Assembly (NCBI GenBank): GCA_963810305.1
Contig: CAWEMY010000001.1
Span: 186,001-250,000, forward strand
DNA length: 64,000 nucleotides
DNA from: JACDCA01 sp963810305
GTDB lineage: Bacteria; Acidobacteriota; Vicinamibacteria; Vicinamibacterales; 2-12-FULL-66-21
Direction of reading: 5' to 3'
In this document: positions 33,584 through 41,921 of the stretch, piece after piece
How the letters are laid out: each line of letters begins with the position of its first letter
How positions within the stretch are numbered: the stretch's first letter is position 1
Made by a program: the position numbers and the translations under genes
Notes under the pieces: model-generated
What the model was told of the DNA's origin: nothing
Database searches by the model: none
The model's input: only the letters and a program-made list of their open reading frames with translations

Positions 33584-35371
33584 CTGCTGGTGCTTGAAGT
33601 GATCGCCCAGCGTCACTTCCGGCCGGCCGGTCGTCTCGGTGTAGGCTTCCCAATCGGCCCGGAATTCTTCGTTCTTCAGCGCGCGGATGCTGAGGCCGAT
33701 CTTCCGTTCCGTCGGAATGAGCTTGATGATCTTCATCTGGTAGCTCTCGCCGACGTTGAGTTCCAGCTTGCCGTCCTTGCCCGCCTGCTGCGAGTCGTCG
33801 AACTCCGAGACGTGGATCAATCCTTCGATGCCTTCCGCGAGCTCGACGAACGCGCCGAAGTTGGTCAAGCGGACGACCTTGCCCTCAACGCTGTCGCCAA
33901 CGTTGTGCTGCGAGAAGAACTCGTCCCACACGTCGGTCTGCAGCTGCTTGAGCCCCAGCGACAGCCGCTGGTTCTCGGCATCGATGTTGAGCACCATCGC
34001 CTCGACGGTGTCACCCTTCTTGAGCGCTTCGGACGGGTGCTTGAGGCGCTTGCTCCACGACATGTCCGAGATGTGGATCAGGCCGTCGATCCCCTCCTCG
34101 ACCTCGACGAACGCACCGAACTCGGTCAGGTTGCGGACCTTGCCGGTGATGGTCGTGCCGATCGGATACTTCTCCGACAGCTCGTGCCACGGATTGCTCT
34201 CGACCTGCTTCAGGCCGAGCGAGATGCGGCGCGCACCGGGATCGACGCCGAGCACCATGGCTTCGACGGTATCGCCGACGTTCAGCACCTTGGACGGGTG
34301 CTTCACGCGCTTGCTCCAGGACATTTCGCTGACGTGGATCAGCCCTTCGACGCCCGGCTCGAGCTCGACGAACGCGCCGTAGTCGGTGAGGCTGACGACC
34401 TTGCCGCTCATGCGCGCGCCGACCGGATAGCGCTCGATCACGTTCGACCATGGATCGTTCATCAGCTGCTTGTGGCCGAGCGAGACTCGCTCGGTGGCCG
34501 CGTCGTACTTCAGCACGATGACGTCGATCGGATCGTTGACCTTGAACAGCTCCGACGGGTGGGTCACGCGCCCCCATGACATGTCGGTGATGTGCAGCAG
34601 GCCGTCGATGCCGCCGAGATCCACGAACGCACCGTAGTCGGTGATGTTCTTGATCACGCCGTTCAGCACCTTGCCTTCGGCCAGCGTGTCGAGCGTGTGC
34701 TTCTTCTTTTCCGCGTTCTCTTCTTCGAGGAGGACCTTGCGCGACAGCACGATGTTGCCGCGCTTCTTGTTCACCTTGATGACGCGCATGCGGAGCTCCT
34801 GCCCGCGCAGCGCGTCGAGATTGCGGACGGGACGCACGTCGATCTGCGAGCCGGGGAGGAAGGCGCGGACGCCGATGTCGACCGCGAGACCGCCCTTGAT
34901 GCGCTCGATGACGCGGCCGATGACGACCTTGCGCTCGGCGTAGGCCTTTTCGACCTCGTCCCAGATCTTCATCTTCTCGGCCTTTTCGCGCGAGAGGACG
35001 ACATAACCTTCCCGGTCTTCGGTGCGTTCGAGCAGCACGTCGACCGAGTCGCCTGGCTGCACGGTGATCTGGCCGGTTTCGTCGATGAACTCGTCCACGG
35101 GGATGATCCCTTCGGACTTGTAGCCCACGTCGACGATGACTTCTGAAGCGGTAACTTTGAGTACGGTGCCCTTGACGACCTCACCTTCCGCGATGTTGCG
35201 GAAGCTGTTATCGTAAAGGTCGAGGAGACGCGCGTATTCCTGCGGATCGACTGATTCGTCCACGGGGTTGAGAGTTGTCATCTTCTCAGACGGTTTCTGA
35301 GTCGATCGCTCTGCGGTTCCGGTCGCGCCACCTCCTTGTGGATTGGGATGTTGCGGATTGTCAATTGCCAT
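33581..35371 (-). CDS. rpsA: 30S ribosomal protein S1, 596 aa
   Basis: mRNA-binding ribosomal protein with six S1 OB-fold domains. Recurrent cores include TDYGAFVDLGGIDGLLHIT, TDYGAFVELEPGVEGLIHVS, TEFGAFVEVEEGIDGLIHIS and TNFGAFVELAEGIEGLIHVS. A charged N-terminal extension of about 40 residues precedes domain 1. The start (complement of 35369-35371) has GAGGAGG upstream; an internal ATG at residue 31 is a less likely alternative. It lies between cmk and the HU/IHF gene as in many bacteria, but the cmk-rpsA junction is interrupted by an oppositely oriented gene. Confidence 0.96.
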   Translation of the reverse strand: MAIDNPQHPNPQGGGATGTAERSTQKPSEKMTTLNPVDESVDPQEYARLLDLYDNSFRNIAEGEVVKGTVLKVTASEVIVDVGYKSEGIIPVDEFIDETGQITVQPGDSVDVLLERTEDREGYVVLSREKAEKMKIWDEVEKAYAERKVVIGRVIERIKGGLAVDIGVRAFLPGSQIDVRPVRNLDALRGQELRMRVIKVNKKRGNIVLSRKVLLEEENAEKKKHTLDTLAEGKVLNGVIKNITDYGAFVDLGGIDGLLHITDMSWGRVTHPSELFKVNDPIDVIVLKYDAATERVSLGHKQLMNDPWSNVIERYPVGARMSGKVVSLTDYGAFVELEPGVEGLIHVSEMSWSKRVKHPSKVLNVGDTVEAMVLGVDPGARRISLGLKQVESNPWHELSEKYPIGTTITGKVRNLTEFGAFVEVEEGIDGLIHISDMSWSKRLKHPSEALKKGDTVEAMVLNIDAENQRLSLGLKQLQTDVWDEFFSQHNVGDSVEGKVVRLTNFGAFVELAEGIEGLIHVSEFDDSQQAGKDGKLELNVGESYQMKIIKLIPTERKIGLSIRALKNEEFRADWEAYTETTGRPEVTLGDHFKHQQ

Positions 35372-35520
35372 GCGAAACGTAGTCCTCCTCGGTCGTGCTT
35401 CTGCCGTGATCTCAGCTCCGGCGGGCTGTAATGTGGGGCTGCCGAGCCCCGGCTACCGCTCTTTGAATCGCGATAAGCAATAGAAGATACAACAGTTAGA
35501 GACATCAGTCAATCAAGGTC

Positions 35521-36396
35521 ATGGCCAAGAAGCAGGCGAAACGCAAGGGGCAGAAACGGACGCCGCCAACGCGAAAAGCGGGGGCCCGAAAGAGGGCCGC
35601 GGCTCCGAGCGGCGGCGGACGCCGCAGAACCGCGGGGGCCAAAACGCCACGAGGCAAGACCCGGCGGAAGACCGCGAAGGCAGGGGGGCGGAAGGGTGCG
35701 ACGGCGAGGGTGCGGAAGGGTGCGACGGCGAGGGTGCGAAAGGGTGCGACGGGGGTGCGGAAGGGTGCGAAGGCGAGGGTGCGAAAGGGTGCGACGGGGG
35801 TGCGAAAGGGTGCGAGGCGTGCGGTAAAGAAGACCCCGAGGCCTCGTTCGACCGCGCCGAGGGCCGGCGGCACCGGCCGCGAGCAGGATCTGGCGCAGAC
35901 CCCGGACACCGGCCGAACCGTCCGCGGGCGGACCAATCCGATGCCGACCAAACGCTCCACCGGCACCCCGTCCGGGGCCGGCAGCTCACGTCGGCTCCCG
36001 GCGCTCGATCGCGCGCGACGTCAGCTGCGCGAGCTGGATGAGACCGTCCCGAGCCCGCCATCGAGCCTCGATCCCGCTCTTCGCCATCCGTCAGCGGCAA
36101 CCACAGGTCGTCTGAAGCTCGCCGAGGCGCGAGCCGAGCACACCGAGACCAGCCCGGCCTTGACCGGCGGCGATGTCGACGCGAGCTGGGAAGATGCTTA
36201 CGCGGTCGGCGACGAAGCTCCCGGCGGCGACAACCCGACGCCTGACCAGGACCGCGTCGATGACATCGGCAGGGCGCTCGGCGTCGAGTACCAGGACAAC
36301 GAGGAGCTCAAGGGGGCCGACAAGATCATCGAGCGCGATCGGCATCGCTGGGAGTTCGACCCGGCCTCTTCAGAGGACTACAAAGACCGCGACTAA
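35521..36396 (+). CDS. Histone H1-like lysine/arginine-rich protein with C-terminal DUF6335-like domain, 291 aa
   Basis: The first 110 residues are almost only Lys, Arg, Ala, Gly and Thr, with tandem KGATARVR and KGATGVR repeats (about residues 58-100) encoded by a near-perfect nucleotide repeat at 35690-35820; this should bind DNA or RNA. The last 80 residues form a separate acidic domain: SPALTGGDVDASWEDAYAVG, GGDNPTPDQDRVDDIGRALG, then KIIERDRHRWEFDPASSED, which I recognise as DUF6335-like. The TAA stop is the first unit of the heptamer array at 36394. The gene interrupts the cmk-rpsA operon in the opposite direction. Confidence 0.78.
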   Translation: MAKKQAKRKGQKRTPPTRKAGARKRAAAPSGGGRRRTAGAKTPRGKTRRKTAKAGGRKGATARVRKGATARVRKGATGVRKGAKARVRKGATGVRKGARRAVKKTPRPRSTAPRAGGTGREQDLAQTPDTGRTVRGRTNPMPTKRSTGTPSGAGSSRRLPALDRARRQLRELDETVPSPPSSLDPALRHPSAATTGRLKLAEARAEHTETSPALTGGDVDASWEDAYAVGDEAPGGDNPTPDQDRVDDIGRALGVEYQDNEELKGADKIIERDRHRWEFDPASSEDYKDRD

Positions 36397-36467
36397 CTTC
36401 TAACTTCTAACTACTAACAACTAACTTCTAAAATTCTTTAGGAGTTAGGAGTTAGCGGTTAGGAGTT
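36394..36467. repeat. Inverted heptamer array, TAACTTC family (copy 2)
   Basis: Five units from 36394 (TAACTTC, TAACTTC, TAACTAC, TAACAAC, TAACTTC) are followed by an AT-rich spacer and four inverted units to 36467 (AGGAGTT, AGGAGTT, AGCGGTT, AGGAGTT). The first unit forms the TAA stop of the DUF6335 gene. The inverted block contains the TAA stop of cmk (complement of 36459-36461). A convergent junction with bidirectional terminator potential. Confidence 0.9.
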
Positions 36468-37130
36468 TGTCCGGCGTTCTTCCACCACTTTGAGGACCCG
36501 CTCGACGACTTCGTCCACCGACAATTGAGTGGTGTCGATCTCGATCGCGTCCGAGGCGACGGCGAGCGGTGAGGCGGTGCGCGTGCGGTCGAGGCGATCG
36601 CGGGCCTCGAGGGCGCTCGCGATGTCGTGGACGGCGGCGGTGCCGCGGCCGGCGGTGTGGGAGGGGTCGTGGGCGCGGCGCCTCGCGCGCTCCTCCGGCG
36701 AAGCGTCCAGATAGAGCTTCACGTCCGCGTTCGGGAACACCACGGTCCCGATATCGCGCCCCTCCATCACCACGCCCCCACTTGCGCCCAGATCACGCTG
36801 CTGCTGAATCAGGACGGCGCGGACTGCCGGCTGTCGCGCCACTCGTGCGGCGGCTGCGTCGATCGCCGGCGTACGGATTTCCCGCGTGATATCACGGCCG
36901 TCGACCGACACGGTCTTGCCAGTCGCGATGAGGCTCAGCGTCGCCGCGAGCTTCGATACCGCCCGTTCATCGTCGAGATCGAGTCCGTCCTCCACCGCCT
37001 TCCACGCAACAGCGCGGTACATCGCGCCGGTATCCACGTGACGGTAGCCCAGGCGGGCCGCCAGATTCCGGGCGACCGTCCCCTTGCCGGCGCCCGACGG
37101 CCCGTCGATGGCAATGATCAGATCTCGCAT
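36459..37130 (-). CDS. cmk: (d)CMP kinase, 223 aa
   Basis: Phosphorylates CMP and dCMP. P-loop IAIDGPSGAGKGTVARNLA at the N-terminus, HVDTGAMYRAVAWKA for the NMP site, the GRDIT segment, and VVMEGRDIGTVVFPNADVKL, all typical of Cmk. The length is normal. Its stop lies in the heptamer array. Upstream it is bordered by a CAGTAGT array that begins three bases before the start codon, so the ribosome binding site is degenerate or inside the repeat. Confidence 0.95.
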   Translation of the reverse strand: MRDLIIAIDGPSGAGKGTVARNLAARLGYRHVDTGAMYRAVAWKAVEDGLDLDDERAVSKLAATLSLIATGKTVSVDGRDITREIRTPAIDAAAARVARQPAVRAVLIQQQRDLGASGGVVMEGRDIGTVVFPNADVKLYLDASPEERARRRAHDPSHTAGRGTAAVHDIASALEARDRLDRTRTASPLAVASDAIEIDTTQLSVDEVVERVLKVVEERRTNS

Positions 37131-37132
37131 AG

Positions 37133-37190
37133 TCAGTAGTCAGTAGTCAGTAATCAGTACGTCAGTAGTCAGTAGTCAGTAGTCAGTAGT
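37133..37190. repeat. Heptamer array, CAGTAGT family (copy 2), single orientation
   Basis: About eight units of CAGTAGT or CAGTAAT in direct orientation, with one phase slip near 37161. No inverted partner block is present. It lies immediately 5' of cmk in the divergent region with the hydrolase gene. Confidence 0.88.
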
Positions 37191-37204
37191 CGCGATTCGC
37201 GCAT

Positions 37205-37232
37205 CGCGCCGCGCCCCGCGCCCCGCGCTCCA
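37205..37232. repeat. Short heptamer array, CGCCCCG type
   Basis: Four 7-bp units (CGCGCCG, CGCCCCG, CGCCCCG, CGCTCCA) follow the CAGTAGT array in the cmk/hydrolase divergent region. They are complementary in type to the GCGGGGC array at 13653 and to the array inside uvrC. Confidence 0.65.
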
Positions 37233-37296
37233 ACAGTATCCGTCACTCGAGCTGACGAGCGAAGCTGAAAGCTGTTCAGCGCAGTATCATCCGCCG

Positions 37297-38457
37297 ATGA
37301 CGCGCGGCCGGAAAACTCTCGCCATCGTCGCCGGCGTCCCGGCCGCGTTGATGCTGTCGGTCGCCGCTGGATACGACTACGTCCGCGGCGCGGCGTTCGT
37401 CATCCAGGCCGCGGGGCTGCAGGGGTCCGCGCGCACGGTCGCGGAATGGACGACGACCGATCTGGTCGAGTCCGTGATAGAAGTCCCGACCCGCAGCGGC
37501 AGCGTGCGCGGGCGCGTATATCGCCCGGCGAGCACAAACGGACCGGCGACGCTGCTGGTCCCCGGCGTCCATGCAGGCGGAATCGACGAACCGCGGCTGA
37601 TTCAGTTCGCCCGTGACGTCGCCTCGATGGGGCGGATCGTCGTCACTGCGGAACTCCCGGATCTGAAGCGGTACAGCATCACTCCGCAATCCACCGACAC
37701 CATAGAAGACGCCGGCGTGTGGCTGTCAGAACGAAGCGGGTACGCGCCCGACCGGCGAATCGGGATGATGGGGATCAGCTTTGCCGGCGGCCTCTCGATC
37801 GTCGCGGCGTCGCGTCCTTCGCTGCGCGATCGGGTCGCGTTCGTGATGTCCTTCGGAGGACATGGCGACTTGCCGCGCACGCTGCGATATCTCTGCACCG
37901 GCGTGCAGCCCGACGGATCGTCCCGTCCGCCGCACGATTACGGGATCGCAATCATCCTTCTCGGCGTGGCCGACCGCGTCGTTCCCGCGCCGCAGGCACA
38001 GCCGCTGCGCGACGCGATCCTGGCATTTCTCCACGCCTCGCACGTCGACATCGTCGACAAGACACAGGGGCAGGCGGAGTTCGCACGAGCGCGCGACCTT
38101 GCGGCAAGGCTGGAAGAACCAGCGCGGACGCTGATGAACTACGTCAACGCGCGGGACGTGGCACACCTCGGACCGATACTGCTGCCGCACGTGACCGCGC
38201 TCGGTGACGACACGGCGCTCTCCCCGGTGCGCTCGCCAACGCCGCCTTTTCCTGTGTACCTGCTGCACGGCACCGACGACAACGTCATCCCTGCAGTGGA
38301 ATCCGTACTGCTCGCCGACACTCTGCGCGCGCGTGGGGCCGAAGTCGAGCAGCTGGCGACACCGCTCATTACCCACGCCGAGGTCGATCGGTCCGCCGCG
38401 ACGCGGGCGATCTGGGACCTCGTGGCGTTCTGGGCCGAGCTGTTGGACGAGGAGTAA
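37297..38457 (+). CDS. Alpha/beta hydrolase with N-terminal membrane anchor, 386 aa
   Basis: An N-terminal hydrophobic helix (TLAIVAGVPAALMLSVAAGY) anchors or exports the protein. The hydrolase core has the nucleophile elbow IGMMGISFAGGLSIV (G-x-S-x-x-G, Ser near residue 164), the acid in LLHGTDDNVIPAVES and the base His in LITHAEVDRS near the C-terminus. The fold resembles dienelactone hydrolase/acetyl xylan esterase types, but the substrate is unknown. Its 3' end overlaps the repeat-encoded tail of the rluB-like gene by 89 bases on the other strand. Confidence 0.82.
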   Translation: MTRGRKTLAIVAGVPAALMLSVAAGYDYVRGAAFVIQAAGLQGSARTVAEWTTTDLVESVIEVPTRSGSVRGRVYRPASTNGPATLLVPGVHAGGIDEPRLIQFARDVASMGRIVVTAELPDLKRYSITPQSTDTIEDAGVWLSERSGYAPDRRIGMMGISFAGGLSIVAASRPSLRDRVAFVMSFGGHGDLPRTLRYLCTGVQPDGSSRPPHDYGIAIILLGVADRVVPAPQAQPLRDAILAFLHASHVDIVDKTQGQAEFARARDLAARLEEPARTLMNYVNARDVAHLGPILLPHVTALGDDTALSPVRSPTPPFPVYLLHGTDDNVIPAVESVLLADTLRARGAEVEQLATPLITHAEVDRSAATRAIWDLVAFWAELLDEE

Positions 38458-39358
38458 CGGGGTCACGTGCGACGTCGTCACGTGCGACGTGCGACGTGCG
38501 GACGGGGTCACGTGCCACGTGCTTACGTGCGACGTGCTCACGTGCGACGTGCTTACGTGCGACGTGCTTACGTGCGACGGGCTCACGTGCGACGTGCTTA
38601 CGTGCGACGGGCGGACGGGCGGCGAGGCGTTTGAGGGCAGCGATTTCCTCCGCGTCCAAATCGCGGAACTCGCCGGGGCGGATATGGTCGTCTTTGATCG
38701 GGCCGATGCGGACGCGCTTCAGGCGGCTGACGGGATGACCGATGGCCTCGCACATCCGCCGGACCTGCCGGTTGCGCCCTTCGTAGATCACCATGGAAAG
38801 GATCGCGTCCGGACCGTGGCTGGTGCTCTCGATCACCTTGTGAATCTCCACGGTGGCCGGGGCGGTCCGCTCGCCGTCGAGGGCAATGCCTTTTCGGAGC
38901 CGCTCGATCCCGCGTTCGTCCGGCACGCCGCGCACGCGGACGTGATACTCGCGGCCGATCTCATGACGCGGATGCATGAGCTTCTCGGCCAGCTCACCGT
39001 CGCTGGTCAGCAGCAGGAGCCCTTCTGAGTCGTAGTCCAGCCGCCCGACGGGATAGACGTATTCGCGGACGCCACCGGTCGTGAGAAGGTCGATCACGGT
39101 CGGCCGATGCTGCGGATCCGACCGCGTCGTGATGTACCCGCGAGGCTTGTTGAGAAGGATGTAACGCCGGCGGCCGGGCGATTTTACCCGCCTGCCGTCG
39201 ACCCGAATGTCATCGGTGTCCGGATCCGCTTTCGAACCCAGCTCGCGGACCGTCTGACCATTCACCGTGACGCGTCCTTCGACGATCAGCGATTCCGCGG
39301 TGCGGCGTGACGCAACCCCGGCGGTGGAGATGATTTTCTGAAGACGTATGGCGGCCAT
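38369..39358 (-). CDS. rluB: RluB/RsuA-family pseudouridine synthase with a repeat-encoded C-terminal tail, 329 aa
   Basis: Pseudouridylates 23S (or 16S) rRNA. An S4 RNA-binding domain at the N-terminus (RLQKIISTAGVASRRTAESL) is followed by the catalytic domain with YILLNKPRGYITT and the catalytic Asp in VGRLDYDSEGLLLLTSDG, then EGRNRQVRRMCEAIGHPV. The enzyme should end near ALKRLAARP (residue 245). The remaining tail of about 80 residues has repeats such as VARKHVAREPVARKH, encoded by the CACGTG array at 38461-38624, and then a basic Pro/Arg-rich end antisense to the hydrolase gene. The gene follows scpB. Confidence 0.9.
   Translation of the reverse strand: MAAIRLQKIISTAGVASRRTAESLIVEGRVTVNGQTVRELGSKADPDTDDIRVDGRRVKSPGRRRYILLNKPRGYITTRSDPQHRPTVIDLLTTGGVREYVYPVGRLDYDSEGLLLLTSDGELAEKLMHPRHEIGREYHVRVRGVPDERGIERLRKGIALDGERTAPATVEIHKVIESTSHGPDAILSMVIYEGRNRQVRRMCEAIGHPVSRLKRVRIGPIKDDHIRPGEFRDLDAEEIAALKRLAARPPVARKHVAREPVARKHVARKHVAREHVARKHVARDPVRTSHVARDDVARDPVTPRPTARPRTPRGPRSPASRRTDRPRRG
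38461..38624. repeat. Array of ACGTGCG/ACGTGCT units, CACGTG family (copy 2), translated
   Basis: Alternating 7- and 8-bp units form a period near 15 bp, for example TTACGTGCG-ACGTGCT, in one orientation. Because 15 is a multiple of three, the array stays open on the minus strand and encodes five-residue repeats (HVARK, HVARE, HVARD) in the rluB-like protein. Confidence 0.9.
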
Positions 39359-39414
39359 GTCTCACGAACTGCCTTCGGCATCGCACGACGACTCGACGGC
39401 GCGACGCCACGACT

Positions 39415-40077
39415 TCAGTGTACTTTTTCTTCCGGCGATGTCTCCGTTGACAGCTGTTCGGTCCGCGAATCCTGCGACGGCTCGTCGGTGGGCTCGAATG
39501 GCAGCGCCGTTGTCTTTGGCGCGGGCTCGGCAAGGCCCATCGGCAGCTCGAAGCCGAGCGCGTCCGACATCTCCTCCACCTTCGGCAGATCCGACAGATC
39601 GTTGAGTCCGAACCGATCGAGAAACTCGCGGGTCGTCGCGTACATGAATGGCCGGCCGACCACCTGCTTGCGTCCCACGGTCTTGATCAGACGGCGGTCG
39701 ACAAGGGTGGACAGGACGCCGCCGCTGCTGGTAACGCCCCGGATCTCGGCGATCTCGCCAGCGGTGACCGGCTGCTTGTAGGCAATGACCGCGAGCGTCT
39801 CGAGCGCCTGCACCGACAGCTTGCTCGTCGTGCGCTCGTGAAACAGCTTGCGGACCCATTCGTGAAACTCCGGACGCGTCACGATCTGGTAGCCGCCGGC
39901 AATCTCGACAAGCTGCAGGCCGGAGGCGCGCTCGTAATCGGTCCGGACGGCGGCGAGCGCCGCGTCGACGTCCTCCTTGGGCTCATCGTCGAGCAGCTTG
40001 TAGAGGGTCTTTCGCGTCACCGGCTCGGGCGACGCGAAGATGATGGCTTCGACAATCGGTTTCAGATGATCGGACAC
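39415..40077 (-). CDS. scpB: Segregation and condensation protein B, 220 aa
   Basis: Winged-helix subunit of the Smc-ScpAB complex for chromosome condensation. Conserved N-terminal LKPIVEAIIFASPEPVTRKT, a central YQIVTRPEFHEWVRKLF, and the diagnostic LSVQALETLAVIAYKQPVTA followed by EIRGVTSSGGVLSTLVDR. The C-terminal 40 residues are acidic and variable, as is usual. The start overlaps the scpA stop, so the two are co-translated. Confidence 0.95.
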   Translation of the reverse strand: MSDHLKPIVEAIIFASPEPVTRKTLYKLLDDEPKEDVDAALAAVRTDYERASGLQLVEIAGGYQIVTRPEFHEWVRKLFHERTTSKLSVQALETLAVIAYKQPVTAGEIAEIRGVTSSGGVLSTLVDRRLIKTVGRKQVVGRPFMYATTREFLDRFGLNDLSDLPKVEEMSDALGFELPMGLAEPAPKTTALPFEPTDEPSQDSRTEQLSTETSPEEKVH

Positions 40078-40898
40078 TAAGAGACCTCCTCGGTAGTGTG
40101 TCTCAGTTCCGGATCCCCCAGCGGCTTGGGAGCGTCGGCGGGGCGTGCCCGTTTGTACACCCGGATCGGTCCGAGCGCACCGCTCTGGAACACCCTGATC
40201 AGTTTCAGCCTGATCATCTCCAGCATCGCCAGGAAGGTGACGATGATTCCGGCACGGGATTGAACGTCGGAGAAGAGGTCCTCGAATCCGAGCGCCTCGG
40301 TCTCCGAGAGGCGAGCCAGGAGCTGATCGATCCGCTGCTCGATCGGAATCTGTTCGCCCGGCAGGACGATCTTCGGTCGTTGCTTTGCGCGCTCGACGAC
40401 GGAGCGGAAAGCGCTGATCAGGCTGAAGAGGTCGACTTCGACTTCAGGCTCCGGCATTTCACCGGCGATTTGCACGATTGGCCCATCCGGCCGCGTCCAT
40501 TGCGCGCTGCGCAGCGTCTCACGCTCGTGCAGCAGTTCCGCGGCCGCTTTGAATTTCTGATGTTCCAGCAGGCGGCGGACCAGCGCTTCACGCGGGTCTT
40601 CTTCCGGATCCTCCTGTCCGGGATCCGGCCGCGGCAGGAGCATCCGCGACTTGATGTGAATCAACGTCGCCGCCATCACGAGGAATTCCCCAGCGACGTC
40701 GAGATTCAGTTCCTGCATCAGGTCGATGTACTCGAGGTACTGCTTTGTGATCAGGGTGATCGGGATGTCGTAGATGTTGAGCTCGTGCCGCTTGATCAGG
40801 TGCAACAACAAGTCGAGCGGCCCCTCGAACATGTCAAGGTGAACCGGGTAGCCTTCGAGGATCGATTCGAACTCGGGATGTTCCATCATCGGTGTCAC
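40077..40898 (-). CDS. scpA: Segregation and condensation protein A, 273 aa
   Basis: Kleisin subunit linking Smc heads and ScpB. Early motif VHLDMFEGPLDLLLHLIKRH, then INIYDIPITLIT-like sequence, EFLVMAATLIHIKSRMLLPR, and the C-terminal winged helix VTFLAMLEMIRLKLIRVFQ. It begins at a GTG (MTPMMEHPEF), overlapping the end of trpS by four bases. It is part of a minus-strand chain uvrC-M50-trpS-scpA-scpB-rluB. Confidence 0.95.
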   Translation of the reverse strand: MTPMMEHPEFESILEGYPVHLDMFEGPLDLLLHLIKRHELNIYDIPITLITKQYLEYIDLMQELNLDVAGEFLVMAATLIHIKSRMLLPRPDPGQEDPEEDPREALVRRLLEHQKFKAAAELLHERETLRSAQWTRPDGPIVQIAGEMPEPEVEVDLFSLISAFRSVVERAKQRPKIVLPGEQIPIEQRIDQLLARLSETEALGFEDLFSDVQSRAGIIVTFLAMLEMIRLKLIRVFQSGALGPIRVYKRARPADAPKPLGDPELRHTTEEVS

Positions 40899-41863
40899 CG
40901 ATACCGCAATTTCACCGCAGCGCGGACGCGTTCCATGGTCTCTCCGGCGATGGTCCTGGCTTTGCGCGAGCCCTCGTGAAGGATCTCACGGAGCGTCTCC
41001 GGCTTTGCCAGCAATTCGGTCCGGCGCGCCCTGATGGGGTCCATGTAGGTGTTCATCGCCGCCGCGAGCTTCTTCTTCACCTCGACGTCGCCCACCTTGC
41101 CCTCGCGATACCGGGATTTCAGATCGTCCACTTCAGCTGTGTTGGGATTGAACGCGTCGTGGAACATGAAGACCGGATTGCCTTCGACGGTACCGGGGAT
41201 GTCGGCACGGACTCTCTTGGGATCCGTGTACATCTGCATCACTTTCTTACGCACCGTCTCCGCATCGTCTGCGAGGTCGATCGCGTTGCCGTAGCTCTTG
41301 GACATCTTCCGGTTGTCGACGCCCGGCAGGCGCGCGAACTTCGTGAGCAGCGGCTTCGGCTCGACGAACAGCTCGCCGTAAAAGTTGTGGAAGCGACGCA
41401 CGATTTCGCGGCTCAACTCCAGGTGCGCGACCTGATCTTCGCCGACGGGCACGTAATGCGCGTTGTACATCACGATGTCGGCGGTCTGCAGCAGCGGATA
41501 GCCGAGGAACCCGAGCGTCGACAGGTCCTTCTCCGACAGCTCCTGCATCTGTTCCTTGTAGGTCGGCACGCGCTCGAGCCACGGGATCGGAATCACCATC
41601 GAGAGCAACAAGAACAGCTCCGCGTGCTCGGGGACGAGCGACTGCACGAAGATCGTGCTGCGCTCCGGATCGAGTCCGCCGGCGATCCAGTCGGCGACCA
41701 TGTCGTAGCTGTTCTCGACGAGATCGGACGTGTCGGCGTAGCCGCTGGTGAGTGCATGCCAGTCGGCCACGAAGTAGAAGCAATCGTAGGTGTCCTGCAG
41801 GGATGCCCAGTTGTTGAGCGCGCCGACGAGATGCCCGAGATGAAGCTTCCCGGTCGGCCGCAT
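40895..41863 (-). CDS. trpS: Tryptophanyl-tRNA synthetase, 322 aa as read; N-terminus probably frameshifted
   Basis: Class I synthetase charging tRNA-Trp. HIGH-like motif KLHLGHLVGAL at the N-terminus, a VPVGEDQVAHLELSREI segment and the KMSKS motif in DNRKMSKSYGNAI. The first ATG in frame (complement of 41861-41863) lies after KPRVVSG, the first conserved strand of the Rossmann fold. Between that point and an in-frame stop at 41936-41938 there is no ATG, GTG, TTG or CTG. An ATG at 41923-41925 overlaps the M50 stop in the ATGA arrangement but is out of frame; one base added between 41880 and 41920 would join them. The start is therefore probably 41925 with a deletion or sequence error. Confidence 0.92.
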   Translation of the reverse strand: MRPTGKLHLGHLVGALNNWASLQDTYDCFYFVADWHALTSGYADTSDLVENSYDMVADWIAGGLDPERSTIFVQSLVPEHAELFLLLSMVIPIPWLERVPTYKEQMQELSEKDLSTLGFLGYPLLQTADIVMYNAHYVPVGEDQVAHLELSREIVRRFHNFYGELFVEPKPLLTKFARLPGVDNRKMSKSYGNAIDLADDAETVRKKVMQMYTDPKRVRADIPGTVEGNPVFMFHDAFNPNTAEVDDLKSRYREGKVGDVEVKKKLAAAMNTYMDPIRARRTELLAKPETLREILHEGSRKARTIAGETMERVRAAVKLRYR

Positions 41864-41921
41864 CCCCGAGACGACTCGGGGCTTGGCTTCAGCGGCGATG
41901 CCCTCGGCCTGGCGGTGGGAT

